A stretch of 64,000 nucleotides of DNA from Tahibacter aquaticus. Lineage in GTDB: Bacteria; Pseudomonadota; Gammaproteobacteria; Xanthomonadales; Rhodanobacteraceae. Position numbers and translations under genes: made by a program. Location of the stretch: the NCBI RefSeq assembly GCF_004363655.1, contig NZ_SNZH01000001.1:116569-180568 (forward strand). Direction: 5' to 3'. Under the pieces are notes generated by a model that made no database searches, had not been told where the DNA came from, and worked only from the letters and a program-made list of their open reading frames with translations. Shown here piece after piece: positions 8,089 through 19,200 of the stretch (position 1 is the stretch's first letter; each line of letters starts with the position of its first letter).

Positions 8089-9537
8089 TTATTGCGCAAA
8101 CAAAGTCATGACGGCGTGAACCGGGCTTGCCTCGAAGCGAGGCGTGTCGCGGCTTAGCGCCAGAATCTGCTCGCAGCGGCGCGCCGGCAGCTGCCCGGCA
8201 ATCGCGTCCCCGAACTTTTCCCACAGGACAGGAATGCCTTCGGCACGGCGCTTGCGATGCCCGATGGGATAGTCGACCGAGACCTTGGCAGTGCAGCTGC
8301 CATCCTTGAAAAACACTTGTACCGAATTGCCGATGTAGCGCTTCTGCGCATCGGAATAGTCACGGGTGAAGTCCGGATTTTCCTTGACGATCATCAAGTT
8401 ACGTAGCGCATCGATGCGCGGGTCGGCGGCTATGGCATCGCTGTAGTCGGCCGCCTCTAGGCGGCCGAAGATCAGCGGTATCGCAACCATGTACTGCAGG
8501 CAGTGATCGCGATCGGCGTAGTTCGCCAGCGGTCCGGTCTTGTCGATGATGCGCAGGCCGGCCTGCTGGGTTTCCAGCGCGACGTGCTCGATCTGATCCA
8601 GTTTGCCGGCAACCACGGAATGCAGCTGCAGCGCGGCTTCGACGGCAGTCTGGGCATGGAATTCGGCCGGGAAGCTGATCTTGAACAACACGTTTTCCAT
8701 CACGTACGTACCGAACGGGCGCTCGAATTCGAACGGCTTTCCGCCGAAGGCGACGTCGTAGAAACCCCAGGTCGGCGCGCTCAGCGCCGAGGGGTAGCCG
8801 ACACAACCTTTTACGGCATTCAGTGCATGGATGACCGCGCGGCGACAGGCATCGCCGGCTGCCCAGCTCTTGCGCGGGCCGGTATTCGGCGCATGCCGGT
8901 AGGTGCGCAGCGCGCCGTTGTCGATCCAGCTGTGGCTGACTGCCGCGACAATGTCGCGCTTGCTGCCACCCAGCATGTGCGTGACGACAGCTGTCGAGGC
9001 CAGGCGTACCAGGATCACGTGGTCCAGGCCGACGCGGTTGAATGCATTCTTCAGCGCATAACAGCCCTGGATCTCGTGGGCCTTGATCGCGGCGGTCAGC
9101 ACGTCCCGGATCGTCAGTGGCGCCTTGCCATCGGCCGCGCGCGTCCGACTGAGCCAGTCGGCCACGCCGAGGATGGCGCCGAGATTGTCCGAGGGGTGGC
9201 CCCATTCGGCCGCCAGCCAGGTGTCGTTGAAATCCAGCCAGCGTACTTGTACGCCGATGTTGTACGCGGCCTGGGCCGGATCCAGCTCGTGGCCCGTACC
9301 CGGTACGCGGCTTCCCCCGTGCAGCACCGCGCCCGGCACCAGCGGCCCCATGTGCTTGACGCATTCGGGGAATTTCAGCGCCAGCATGGCGCAGGCCAGC
9401 GAGTCCAGCAGCATCAGGCGCGCGGTGTCGTAGGCCTCTTTCGAGTCGACGATGTAGTCGGCCACATAGTCGGCGATGTCGACCATAGCCTGGTCGGGCT
9501 CGGGCCTCTGGGCCGAGCGGAGGTCGGGCTGAGTCAT
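8089..9537 (-). CDS. prpD: 2-methylcitrate dehydratase PrpD (MmgE/PrpD family)
   Basis: 482 aa, the full length of PrpD. Family signatures include WLDFNDTWLAAEWGHPSDN in the N-terminal helical domain, AAIKAHEIQGCYALKNAFN, and KISFPAEFHAQTAVEAAL near the domain boundary. It dehydrates 2-methylcitrate to 2-methyl-cis-aconitate in propionyl-CoA catabolism. The start at MTQPDLRS is preceded by AAGGGG; an upstream ATG gives a non-homologous extension. It stands alone on the minus strand, about 23 kb from prpC and prpB in the same window, and no acnD or prpF is adjacent. MmgE-type relatives act on other tricarboxylates, but the strong PrpD signature makes this assignment likely. Confidence 0.9.
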   Translation of the reverse strand: MTQPDLRSAQRPEPDQAMVDIADYVADYIVDSKEAYDTARLMLLDSLACAMLALKFPECVKHMGPLVPGAVLHGGSRVPGTGHELDPAQAAYNIGVQVRWLDFNDTWLAAEWGHPSDNLGAILGVADWLSRTRAADGKAPLTIRDVLTAAIKAHEIQGCYALKNAFNRVGLDHVILVRLASTAVVTHMLGGSKRDIVAAVSHSWIDNGALRTYRHAPNTGPRKSWAAGDACRRAVIHALNAVKGCVGYPSALSAPTWGFYDVAFGGKPFEFERPFGTYVMENVLFKISFPAEFHAQTAVEAALQLHSVVAGKLDQIEHVALETQQAGLRIIDKTGPLANYADRDHCLQYMVAIPLIFGRLEAADYSDAIAADPRIDALRNLMIVKENPDFTRDYSDAQKRYIGNSVQVFFKDGSCTAKVSVDYPIGHRKRRAEGIPVLWEKFGDAIAGQLPARRCEQILALSRDTPRFEASPVHAVMTLFAQ

Positions 9538-9689
9538 GCAATACCCCTTCGGGAAACGGCAGGGAACCCACCTTACTGCGCCGCAAGCATGCACCGGACC
9601 GGCACCAGACAATACGCATCCGCTTGGTGGTCAAGTGTCAAATTCCCTCTACGACGCTTGACCTTGTGCGCGCCAACCGCTACTTATCG

Positions 9690-9823
9690 CGAATCGAAGG
9701 GGAGTAGCTCCTCGCGCGCAGATCGTCATCACGGGCTTCACGCCCCGGTCGCGCGGCTGACGTAACCTGTTATTCCGGTGACGCAGTGAGCAAGACCTTC
9801 GCCGGACACGGCGAAGTCTTGCC
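9690..9823 (+). ncRNA. yybP-ykoY manganese riboswitch
   Basis: The leader has the hallmark AAGGGGAGTAGC (9697-9708), then GATCGTCATCACGG, GCCCCGG and the distal arm AAGACCTTCGCC/GGCGAAGTCTT (9792-9820). These are the conserved loop and stem elements of the yybP-ykoY motif, a Mn2+ sensor. It ends about 55 nt before the ATG of a TerC-family gene, a usual target of this class. It probably turns on the exporter when manganese is high. The call is from pattern reading; a covariance-model score was not run. Confidence 0.88.
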
Positions 9824-9878
9824 TGCATTTTCTGCGCGTGTCCGTGTGCCCAGCCAGACACTACAACCCGGGGTTTTC

Positions 9879-10595
9879 ATGGAATTTCTGTCGCCAGACT
9901 TCTTCACTGCGCTGTTCGCCATCGTACTCATCGACCTGGTTCTGGCCGGCGACAACGCGATCGTGATCGCGCTGGCCGCCCGCAGCCTGCCCAAGGACCT
10001 GCAGAAAAAAGCGATCTTCTGGGGCACGGTCGGCGCCATCGGCGTACGCACCTTGATGACCCTGGCGGTAGTCTGGCTGCTGCACTTCCCTGGCCTGATG
10101 CTGGCCGGCGGCCTGCTGCTGATTCCCATCGCATTGAAGCTGCTCAGCGAAGACAAGCACGACGACGAACACGAAATCAGCAAGGTCAGCGGCTTCTGGG
10201 GCGCCATGCGCACCATCATCATCGCCGACGCGCTGATGGGTCTGGACAACGTGCTCGGCGTGGCCGGCGCGGCCCATGGCAATTTCGTGCTGGTGGTGAT
10301 CGGCCTGCTGATCTCGATACCGATCGTGGTCTGGGGCAGCACCATCATTCTCAAGCTGGTCGATCGCTATCCGGTCGTGATCTATATCGGCGCCGGCGCG
10401 CTGCTGTGGACTGCCGGCAAGATGATCATGCACGAGAAGTTCGTCGCCAACTGGACCGGCGGCAATCTGGCCATCGAGCTGGCCGTCTACGCCGTGATCA
10501 TCTTCGGCGGCCTGGGTTTCGGCTTCGTGCGCGAAAAGCAGCGCAAGGAAAAGCGCCTGGCCAGAAAAGCGGCCCTGCCAACCGACCCGGTCTGA
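9879..10595 (+). CDS. TerC-family integral membrane protein (putative Mn2+ exporter)
   Basis: 238 aa from the ATG at 9879 (MEFLSPDFFTALFAIV). An upstream in-frame ATG would translate riboswitch RNA and is rejected. About seven TM helices; both TerC motifs are present: LAGDNAIVIALAARSLP after TM1 and DALMGLDNVLGVAGAAHG in the middle, the acidic residues that line the metal path. The C terminus is basic and cytosolic (REKQRKEKRLARKA). The riboswitch upstream points to manganese export, as for YkoY/Alx-type members. A strong terminator follows 21 nt after the stop, so the gene is monocistronic. Confidence 0.92.
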   Translation: MEFLSPDFFTALFAIVLIDLVLAGDNAIVIALAARSLPKDLQKKAIFWGTVGAIGVRTLMTLAVVWLLHFPGLMLAGGLLLIPIALKLLSEDKHDDEHEISKVSGFWGAMRTIIIADALMGLDNVLGVAGAAHGNFVLVVIGLLISIPIVVWGSTIILKLVDRYPVVIYIGAGALLWTAGKMIMHEKFVANWTGGNLAIELAVYAVIIFGGLGFGFVREKQRKEKRLARKAALPTDPV

Positions 10596-12896
<2,301 letters not shown>

Positions 12897-13039
12897 GGCC
12901 CGGCGCCGCGCCGGCCCGCGGGGCCGGTGCGGCAAGCCTTGCAAACGCCGACACAGATCACAGCGCAACCCGTCCGCGCTTCACCAAAAGGCGCCGTTCT
13001 GCGTATTAGCCTCGCAAGAACTGCAACGGAACTGGCGCC

Positions 13040-15934
13040 ATGAAACCCGAAACCTTCTGCCTGCGACCACTACTGGTCGCCACGCTGCTCTGCACGACGA
13101 GCCCGGCGCTGTTCGCTGCCCTGGGCAGCTGGAGTACCAGCGGCCCGGCTGGCGGCAACGTCGTCGCCCTGGTCAGCTATGAAGCCTCGCCGACCACGCT
13201 ATGGGCGGCCGGCCGCGGCGGCGTGTTCCGCTCGACCAGCGGCGGCACCTCGTGGACACGCATCGAAATCGGCCTGCCCGAAGCCCTGTTCAGTACCGAC
13301 CTGGTCGCCGCCACCTCGTCGCCGGTGGTCTATCTGGCAGCCGGCCGCCAGATCTATCGCTCCGGCAATGGCGGCGACCTGTGGGTACCGGTCACGCCGC
13401 CGTCCGCCGTCGATTTCATCAACCACCTGTCGCTGCGCCGTGCTGGCAGCAATGCGCTGCTGGCCGCGAGCTACAACAGCTTGTTCGTATCCAGCGACGG
13501 CGGCGGCAGCTGGAGTGCGCCCGGTGCAGTGCTGGGCAGCAATCAGTACACCGCCGTCGACTATGCCGCCGACGGCACCTTGTATGCCGGACTGGCCTAC
13601 AGCGACGCGGCGACCTTCAGCGGCGCCATTGTGTTGCGCAGCACCACCGGCGGCGCCAGCTGGGCGCCAACGCCGGCCCAGCCCGGCGGCCTGGGCGGCA
13701 TCGACCACATCGTCAGCTCGCCCGGCACGCCGCTGCGCCTGTTCGCCAGCGACGGCGTCAACCTGGTAACCAGCAGCAACGGCGGCAGCAGCTGGAGCGG
13801 CATCGCCCTGCCCGAGGCCGGCACCGCCTGCGGTGTCATCAACCAGATTGCGGCCAATCCCAGCGTCGCCAGCGGCCTCATCGTCGGCTGCTCGGCGCGC
13901 GGGCTGCTCGTCACCGCCGACGCGACAGTAGCCAGCCCGGTCTGGCAGACCTACGACGCCAGCAACGGATTTACCGCCAACGGCACACAGCCACCTCAGC
14001 TCAGCGCCATCGCCGTGCATGCGAACTTCGCCACGACGCCATCGATCTGGGCCGGCGCCGGCGACGGCGGCCTGCTTGCGACCACGACCGGCGGCAGCTG
14101 CTGGAGCGCCATCAACAACGGCTTCCAGTCGACCAATATCCGCGCCCTGGCCACGCATCCGGTCGATACCGGCAATGGCGCCGTATTCCTCGCCGGCTAC
14201 GGCGATTCCACCACGACGATCCGCGCCCTCTACAAATCGGCCGACAGCGGCGGCAGCTGGAATCCGTCCAACAACGGCCTCAATGCCGAGCAGATCCGCA
14301 GCATCGCCATCGACCCCACCACGGTCGACAGCGATCCGCTGACCGCAGAAAATTTCACCGTCTATGCCGCCGGCCGCTCGGAGCGCATTCCCGATGCCGC
14401 GGCCAAGGACGGCGGCATCTACAAGAGCAGCAACGCCGGCGCCAGCTGGAGCACCATCGACAGCGGCATCGCCGTCGTCAACGGCCGCCCCGACATGGGC
14501 ACCGCCAGAACCATCGCCCTGGACCCGCGTTCCTGCCTCACGCCGCCAGCCAGCGGCCCCTGCGTCATCGGCAGCGGCGGCCTGCGCAAGATCTTCGTCA
14601 CCGGCGGCGGCCGCGCCAATCTCACCGCACCGGGCCTGCCGTATCAGTCGGCCCGCATCTACCGCTCGGCCGATGCTGGCGCCAGCTGGACCGCTTCGGA
14701 CAGCGGCCTGCCGCTGCCGCAGGACCTGGGCCCGCCGGGCAGCTTCAACTACGCCAGCATGGGCGGTGTCGTGCCGCTGGTGTTCGACCCGGGCAACACG
14801 CAAACCCTGTACATAGGAACATTTATCAACTGGCCGCAGGGCCAGGCCGGCGCGGTCGATCCCACCCTCGCCAACGGCGTTTTCAAATCCACCGACGGCG
14901 GCGCCAGCTGGCTACATGCCAGCAACGGCCTGCCGCGCTATGCCGGCGCCGCCAGCTCGAACTGGGACGTGCTGGCCCTGGCCATCAACCCGGCCAATCC
15001 GCAGATTCTCTACGCCGGCACGTCGAACCTGTTTGCCGGCGTACCAACCGGCAATGTATATAAAACCACAAACGGCGGAACCAGCTGGAGCCTCGCCTCC
15101 ACCGGCATCGCCGGACAGGATGTACGCGCCCTGTTCATCGATCCGAACGATCCTACCGGCGACACCGTCTACGCCGGTACCGGCGGCAACGGCGCCAACC
15201 CCGGCGGCGTCTACCGCACCACCAACGGCGGCAGCAGCTGGAATTCCATCAGTCTGGGCCTGCCGGCGGATTCCGCCACTGCCCTGGCGATGCCGCGCCG
15301 CGCCGCCGGTGCGGCGCCGCGCATCCTCGCCGGCACCACGGCCGGCGTATGGGACTACACCTCGCCCAGCGACGACGATGCCGACGGCTCTCCCTCGGCG
15401 GTGGAAAACGCCCTGGTCGGCGGCGACGGCAACGGCGACGGCATCCAGGACTCGACCCAGGCCCGCGTCGCCTCGCTCAACGGCAGCGGCCTGTTGGCCA
15501 GGACTGCCCAGGGCGGCGGTGCGGTCACCGTCGCCATCCAGCCGGGAACCTGTACACAATTGAACGATTCCACCAGCCTGGCCGCCGCGCTCTATCCGCC
15601 CGACAACATTGCCGGCACCGGCAGCCACGATGCCTGGGGCCTGGCCAGCTTCTCGCTACCGGCCTGTGCTGGCGCGAGCGTGCGCGTCACCTTCCACGGC
15701 GCCAGCTTCGGCGCCGACTGGAGCTGGCGCAACTACGGCCCGCGCGTGCCCGGCAATGCCGATACCTTCGGCTGGTACCGCTTTGCCGGGGCACGCCTGA
15801 TCGACGCACAGACCTGGGAGTTGCGCCTCGACGCGCTGCGCCAGGGCAACTACCGCGACGATGCCAACGACATCCTGTTCGTCGGCGGGCCGGCGCAATC
15901 CGCCGACCTGCTTTTCTCGGACGGGCTGCAGTAG
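13040..15934 (+). CDS. Secreted Asp-box (BNR) propeller protein with anchor-U-like C-domain
   Basis: 964 aa with a signal peptide (cleavage near ALFAALG, residue about 27). Residues about 30-770 hold roughly eleven Asp-box motifs of the form S.DGG.SW (SSDGGGSW, STDGGASW, TTNGGTSW), which build beta-propellers of the sialidase/sortilin/photosystem-stability kind. No sialidase catalytic residues were recognised, so glycan or protein binding is as likely as hydrolysis. After a calcium-type DDDADGSPSAVEN.GGDGNGDGIQDS link, residues about 800-950 match the choice-of-anchor-U type domain (PNADTF-GWYRF region, LRQGNYRDDANDIL). The last residues, SADLLFSDGLQ, resemble tails on other secreted proteins here. 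Monocistronic; 143 nt after fadH. Confidence 0.8.
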   Translation: MKPETFCLRPLLVATLLCTTSPALFAALGSWSTSGPAGGNVVALVSYEASPTTLWAAGRGGVFRSTSGGTSWTRIEIGLPEALFSTDLVAATSSPVVYLAAGRQIYRSGNGGDLWVPVTPPSAVDFINHLSLRRAGSNALLAASYNSLFVSSDGGGSWSAPGAVLGSNQYTAVDYAADGTLYAGLAYSDAATFSGAIVLRSTTGGASWAPTPAQPGGLGGIDHIVSSPGTPLRLFASDGVNLVTSSNGGSSWSGIALPEAGTACGVINQIAANPSVASGLIVGCSARGLLVTADATVASPVWQTYDASNGFTANGTQPPQLSAIAVHANFATTPSIWAGAGDGGLLATTTGGSCWSAINNGFQSTNIRALATHPVDTGNGAVFLAGYGDSTTTIRALYKSADSGGSWNPSNNGLNAEQIRSIAIDPTTVDSDPLTAENFTVYAAGRSERIPDAAAKDGGIYKSSNAGASWSTIDSGIAVVNGRPDMGTARTIALDPRSCLTPPASGPCVIGSGGLRKIFVTGGGRANLTAPGLPYQSARIYRSADAGASWTASDSGLPLPQDLGPPGSFNYASMGGVVPLVFDPGNTQTLYIGTFINWPQGQAGAVDPTLANGVFKSTDGGASWLHASNGLPRYAGAASSNWDVLALAINPANPQILYAGTSNLFAGVPTGNVYKTTNGGTSWSLASTGIAGQDVRALFIDPNDPTGDTVYAGTGGNGANPGGVYRTTNGGSSWNSISLGLPADSATALAMPRRAAGAAPRILAGTTAGVWDYTSPSDDDADGSPSAVENALVGGDGNGDGIQDSTQARVASLNGSGLLARTAQGGGAVTVAIQPGTCTQLNDSTSLAAALYPPDNIAGTGSHDAWGLASFSLPACAGASVRVTFHGASFGADWSWRNYGPRVPGNADTFGWYRFAGARLIDAQTWELRLDALRQGNYRDDANDILFVGGPAQSADLLFSDGLQ

Positions 15935-15982
15935 GCCGGCCAGTACAGGCGGCCATGGCGGCGAGGCTTCGCTCACTGCGAA

Positions 15983-16123
15983 ATGGTCTTGCTCGCCGTC
16001 GATGGCGCGTTCTGGGAATACTTCGCCAGCGATGCCGATCTGCTGCAAGCCTTCTCATCCCACCTGCAATTCGCGGGCATTCAGGTCGAAGCAGGCCAGC
16101 TCGGTGACTGCAGCTATCTCTGA
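15983..16123 (+). CDS. Possible 46-aa small ORF or gene remnant
   Basis: Reads MVLLAVDGAFWEYFASDADL and ends GDCSYL. It continues in the same frame as the preceding propeller gene after its TAG stop, with an open stretch between. The composition (Trp, Tyr, Phe, balanced acidic residues) looks protein-like rather than random GC-rich frame. No ribosome site is obvious. It may be a decayed end of another gene or a small protein; the function is unknown. Confidence 0.3.
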   Translation: MVLLAVDGAFWEYFASDADLLQAFSSHLQFAGIQVEAGQLGDCSYL

Positions 16124-16177
16124 TGGCAGATTTCCACCGCGCTGCGCACAGGCAGCCGCGGCGATGCGGCCGGACGA

Positions 16178-16203
16178 GCGAAGCATCGTCATCGATGCTT
16201 CGC
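16178..16203. terminator. Hairpin between convergent genes
   Basis: Perfect 11-bp arms GCGAAGCATCG/CGATGCTTCGC with a 4-nt loop, 23 nt beyond the stop of the giant minus-strand gene. There is no U-tract on either strand, so its activity as a terminator is uncertain. Confidence 0.45.
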
Positions 16204-16225
16204 CCGTTGTGCCGGACTCCGGAAA

Positions 16226-19200
16226 CTACTTCGTCCGCACGATCGCCGTCTGCGTCGGCGACGTCGGCGATACGCCACCTTCGGTCAGATTCACCGTCGC
16301 GGTCAGCCCTGCCGCAATGCCGAAGCGCGTATAGCGCGCGCCGCCGCCGGTACTGAGGCCAAAGTTCAGCGGCACGCCGTTGGTCAGCTGGTCGACCACC
16401 AGCGGGAAGCCGCCCAGGCCGCCGTAGACCGAGCGGTAATTCCAGGTCAGCAGGCTGTACTGCGCCGCCACGCCAGCGACGCCGCTGTCGTCGATGTAGG
16501 CGCCAAGCAGGAAGTCCGGCAGCCAGGCATTCGGATGGACGCCGAACACCGCCTGGAAGTTGGCTGCTCCGTTCAGGCTGCTGGTGGACAGCGCCGTCAG
16601 CAAGGCTGCGTCACCGCTGTTCAGGCGATCCATCGCATAGCGCAGGAACATGTAGGAATGGGCGAAGTTCGCTGCCTGCGCATCGTGATTGCCGGTCGAG
16701 TAGGCGGCGGGGCGCATCGGGCCCAGGCGCCGGCCACCTGAATTCGACATCTGGTAGAAGTAGGTGCGCGCGGTGCCGTACATGCTGTTTTGATAGGTGT
16801 TGAAAGCCGCCACGCGCACGCTTGCGTTCGGCCCAGTGGTCAGGGTCGACAGCTGGATATTGGCGCGCGGCGTCAGGCCTACCGACGTACTGAGGAACAC
16901 CATTTCCTGCATCTGCCAGGCCAGGGCCTCGCCCAGCCACGAGTCTTCCAGCGCGACCGCGCCGGCGACGTAGAGGCGGCGCCCGGCATTGGCCAGATGG
17001 GCGGCCTGGTGTACCAGGGCCGGCCCGGCGAAGCCGTAGACGGAACTCACCGTACGCACGTTGCTGTTGACCGAACCGGTCGGGTCCGGCACCAGCATGT
17101 AGATGATCTCGCCCTGGTTGCTGCCGGCACAGCTGGCACTGCTGAACAGGTCGCGCGGCTGGAACAGGCCCGGCAGGCTCTGCGAACTGGCCGGCGCCAG
17201 GGTTTCGTTGAGCGCCCGGGTATAGAAGACGATCACGCCGCCATTGGCGTCGACATCGGTGAGCGCGCCAAGATTGGTGCTGGTCAGGTCCATCGCGCCG
17301 GTCTTCAGCAGGGTAGTCGTGCCGGAGAAGCTGGCGGCCGCCGTGACACCCGGCGGCGGCAGGGTGAACGCATCGGCGATGTTCTGGAAATCCTGGCTGG
17401 CGAAACCGCCCACCACGGGCGGATGCCAGTCAGCAGCGCCGGGCGTGGTCTCCACGACTTCCTGCACCGCATACAGCACCTGCTGGCCGGCGGTCGGCGA
17501 AGTGCCTATCGCCTCGACACGGCCCTTGCGGATGCTGGGCGCGATGCCGCAGCCGCCGATCGAGGCATTGATGTCGATCAGCTGGCCGACCGTGAGCGGT
17601 CCCACTTCGCCGGCACGCGGCGCGATCAGGTCGGTGGCACGAATCTCACGGCCGCCGGGCAGCGGCGACAGCGCGGCATGTTCGTGTGCCTCGGCTGCCG
17701 GCACGGCCTGGTCCAGCGGCGCAAGCGGGCTGGCCGCGGGACGCGGGCTCGGCGGGCCGGTCACGGCCTGGATATTGTTGGCCACCAGGCTCAGCGTGGA
17801 ATCGGCGGCTACGCCGGTATTGATCGGCAGGTAGGTGTATTCGGCAGGGCCGCCGGAGCTGTTGGCCAGGCAGAAATCCGCACCGCCCGGCATGGACTGC
17901 ACGACGACCTCGCCGACAGCCAGGTCGAGACAGGCCGATACGGCGAAACTCTGCTGTACCTGGGGCGCTGCATTCCAATTGCTGTCGCCAGCCTGGCCGG
18001 CGTTGATCATGCAGGTACCACTGCCCAGGAAGGACACCGTGGAACCGCTGATCGAACAGACTGCGCTGGCACTGGCATCGATGCTGAAGCTCACGGCCAG
18101 GCCCGAGGTCGCGGTTGCGCTGACCGTATAGGTCGGCCCGCCGACGCGTGCTGCCGTCGGTGCGGTCGAGGTGAAGCTGATGATCTGGCTGCCGCGGCCG
18201 ACGCTGAAACTCTGCTGCGCCGTGGGCGCGGCGTTGTAGCTGGCATTGCCCGCCTGGTCGGCATTGATCACGCAGGTGCCTGCCGACTGGAAACTCACGC
18301 TGGCGCCGGTGATGGAACACACGCTGCTGGCGCTGGCGTCGATGCTGAAGACCACCGGCAGACCAGCCGACGAGGTCGCCGTCACCGTATACGCCGGACC
18401 GGCGACCACCGCCGTGGTCGGCGCTGGCGAGGTATAGCTGATGCTCTGGCTGCCCTTGCCCACGGCGAACGACTGCTGCACCTGCGGCGCCGCGTTGTAG
18501 TTGGCATTGCCGGCCTGGTTGGCATTGATCACACAGGTACCGACGCCGATGAAGCTGACACTGGAACCGGCAATCGTGCAGACAGAACTGGCACTGGCAT
18601 CGATGCCGAAGGCGACCGCCAGGCCCGCCGTCGACGTTGCTGCGACGGTATACGCCGGGCCACCGACAACGGCCGTCGCCGGTGCCGTCGACGTATAGGC
18701 GATGGACTGGTTGCCCTTGCCCACGGCGAACGACTGCTGCACCTGGGGCGCGGCGTTGTAGTTGGCGTTGCCGGCCTGGTTGGCATTGACTACGCAGGTA
18801 CCGACGCCGTGGAAACTCACGCTGGCGCCAGCAATGGAGCACACGCCGCTGGCGCTGGCATCGATGCTGAAGGCGACCGTCAGGCCGGCCGACGAGGTCG
18901 CCGTCACCGTATACGCCGCACCGCCGACGACAGCGCCGACCGGCGCCGTCGAGGTGTAGCTGATGGCCTGGCTGCCCTTGCCGACGGTAAACGACTGCTG
19001 CACCTGGGGCGCGGCGTTGTAGTTGGCATTGCCGGCCTGGTTGGCGTTGATCACGCAAGTACCCGCGCCGGTAAAGCTCACGCTGGCGCCGGCGATGGAA
19101 CACACGCTGCCGGCGCTGGCGTCGATGCTGAAGCTGGCCGCCAGGCCCGAGGTCGCGCTGGCCGTGACCGTATAGACCGCGCCGCCGACGACAGCGCCAG

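Noticed and set aside
13040-15934. Sialidase
   Set aside because: Asp boxes are present, but no arginine triad or other catalytic residues could be placed.
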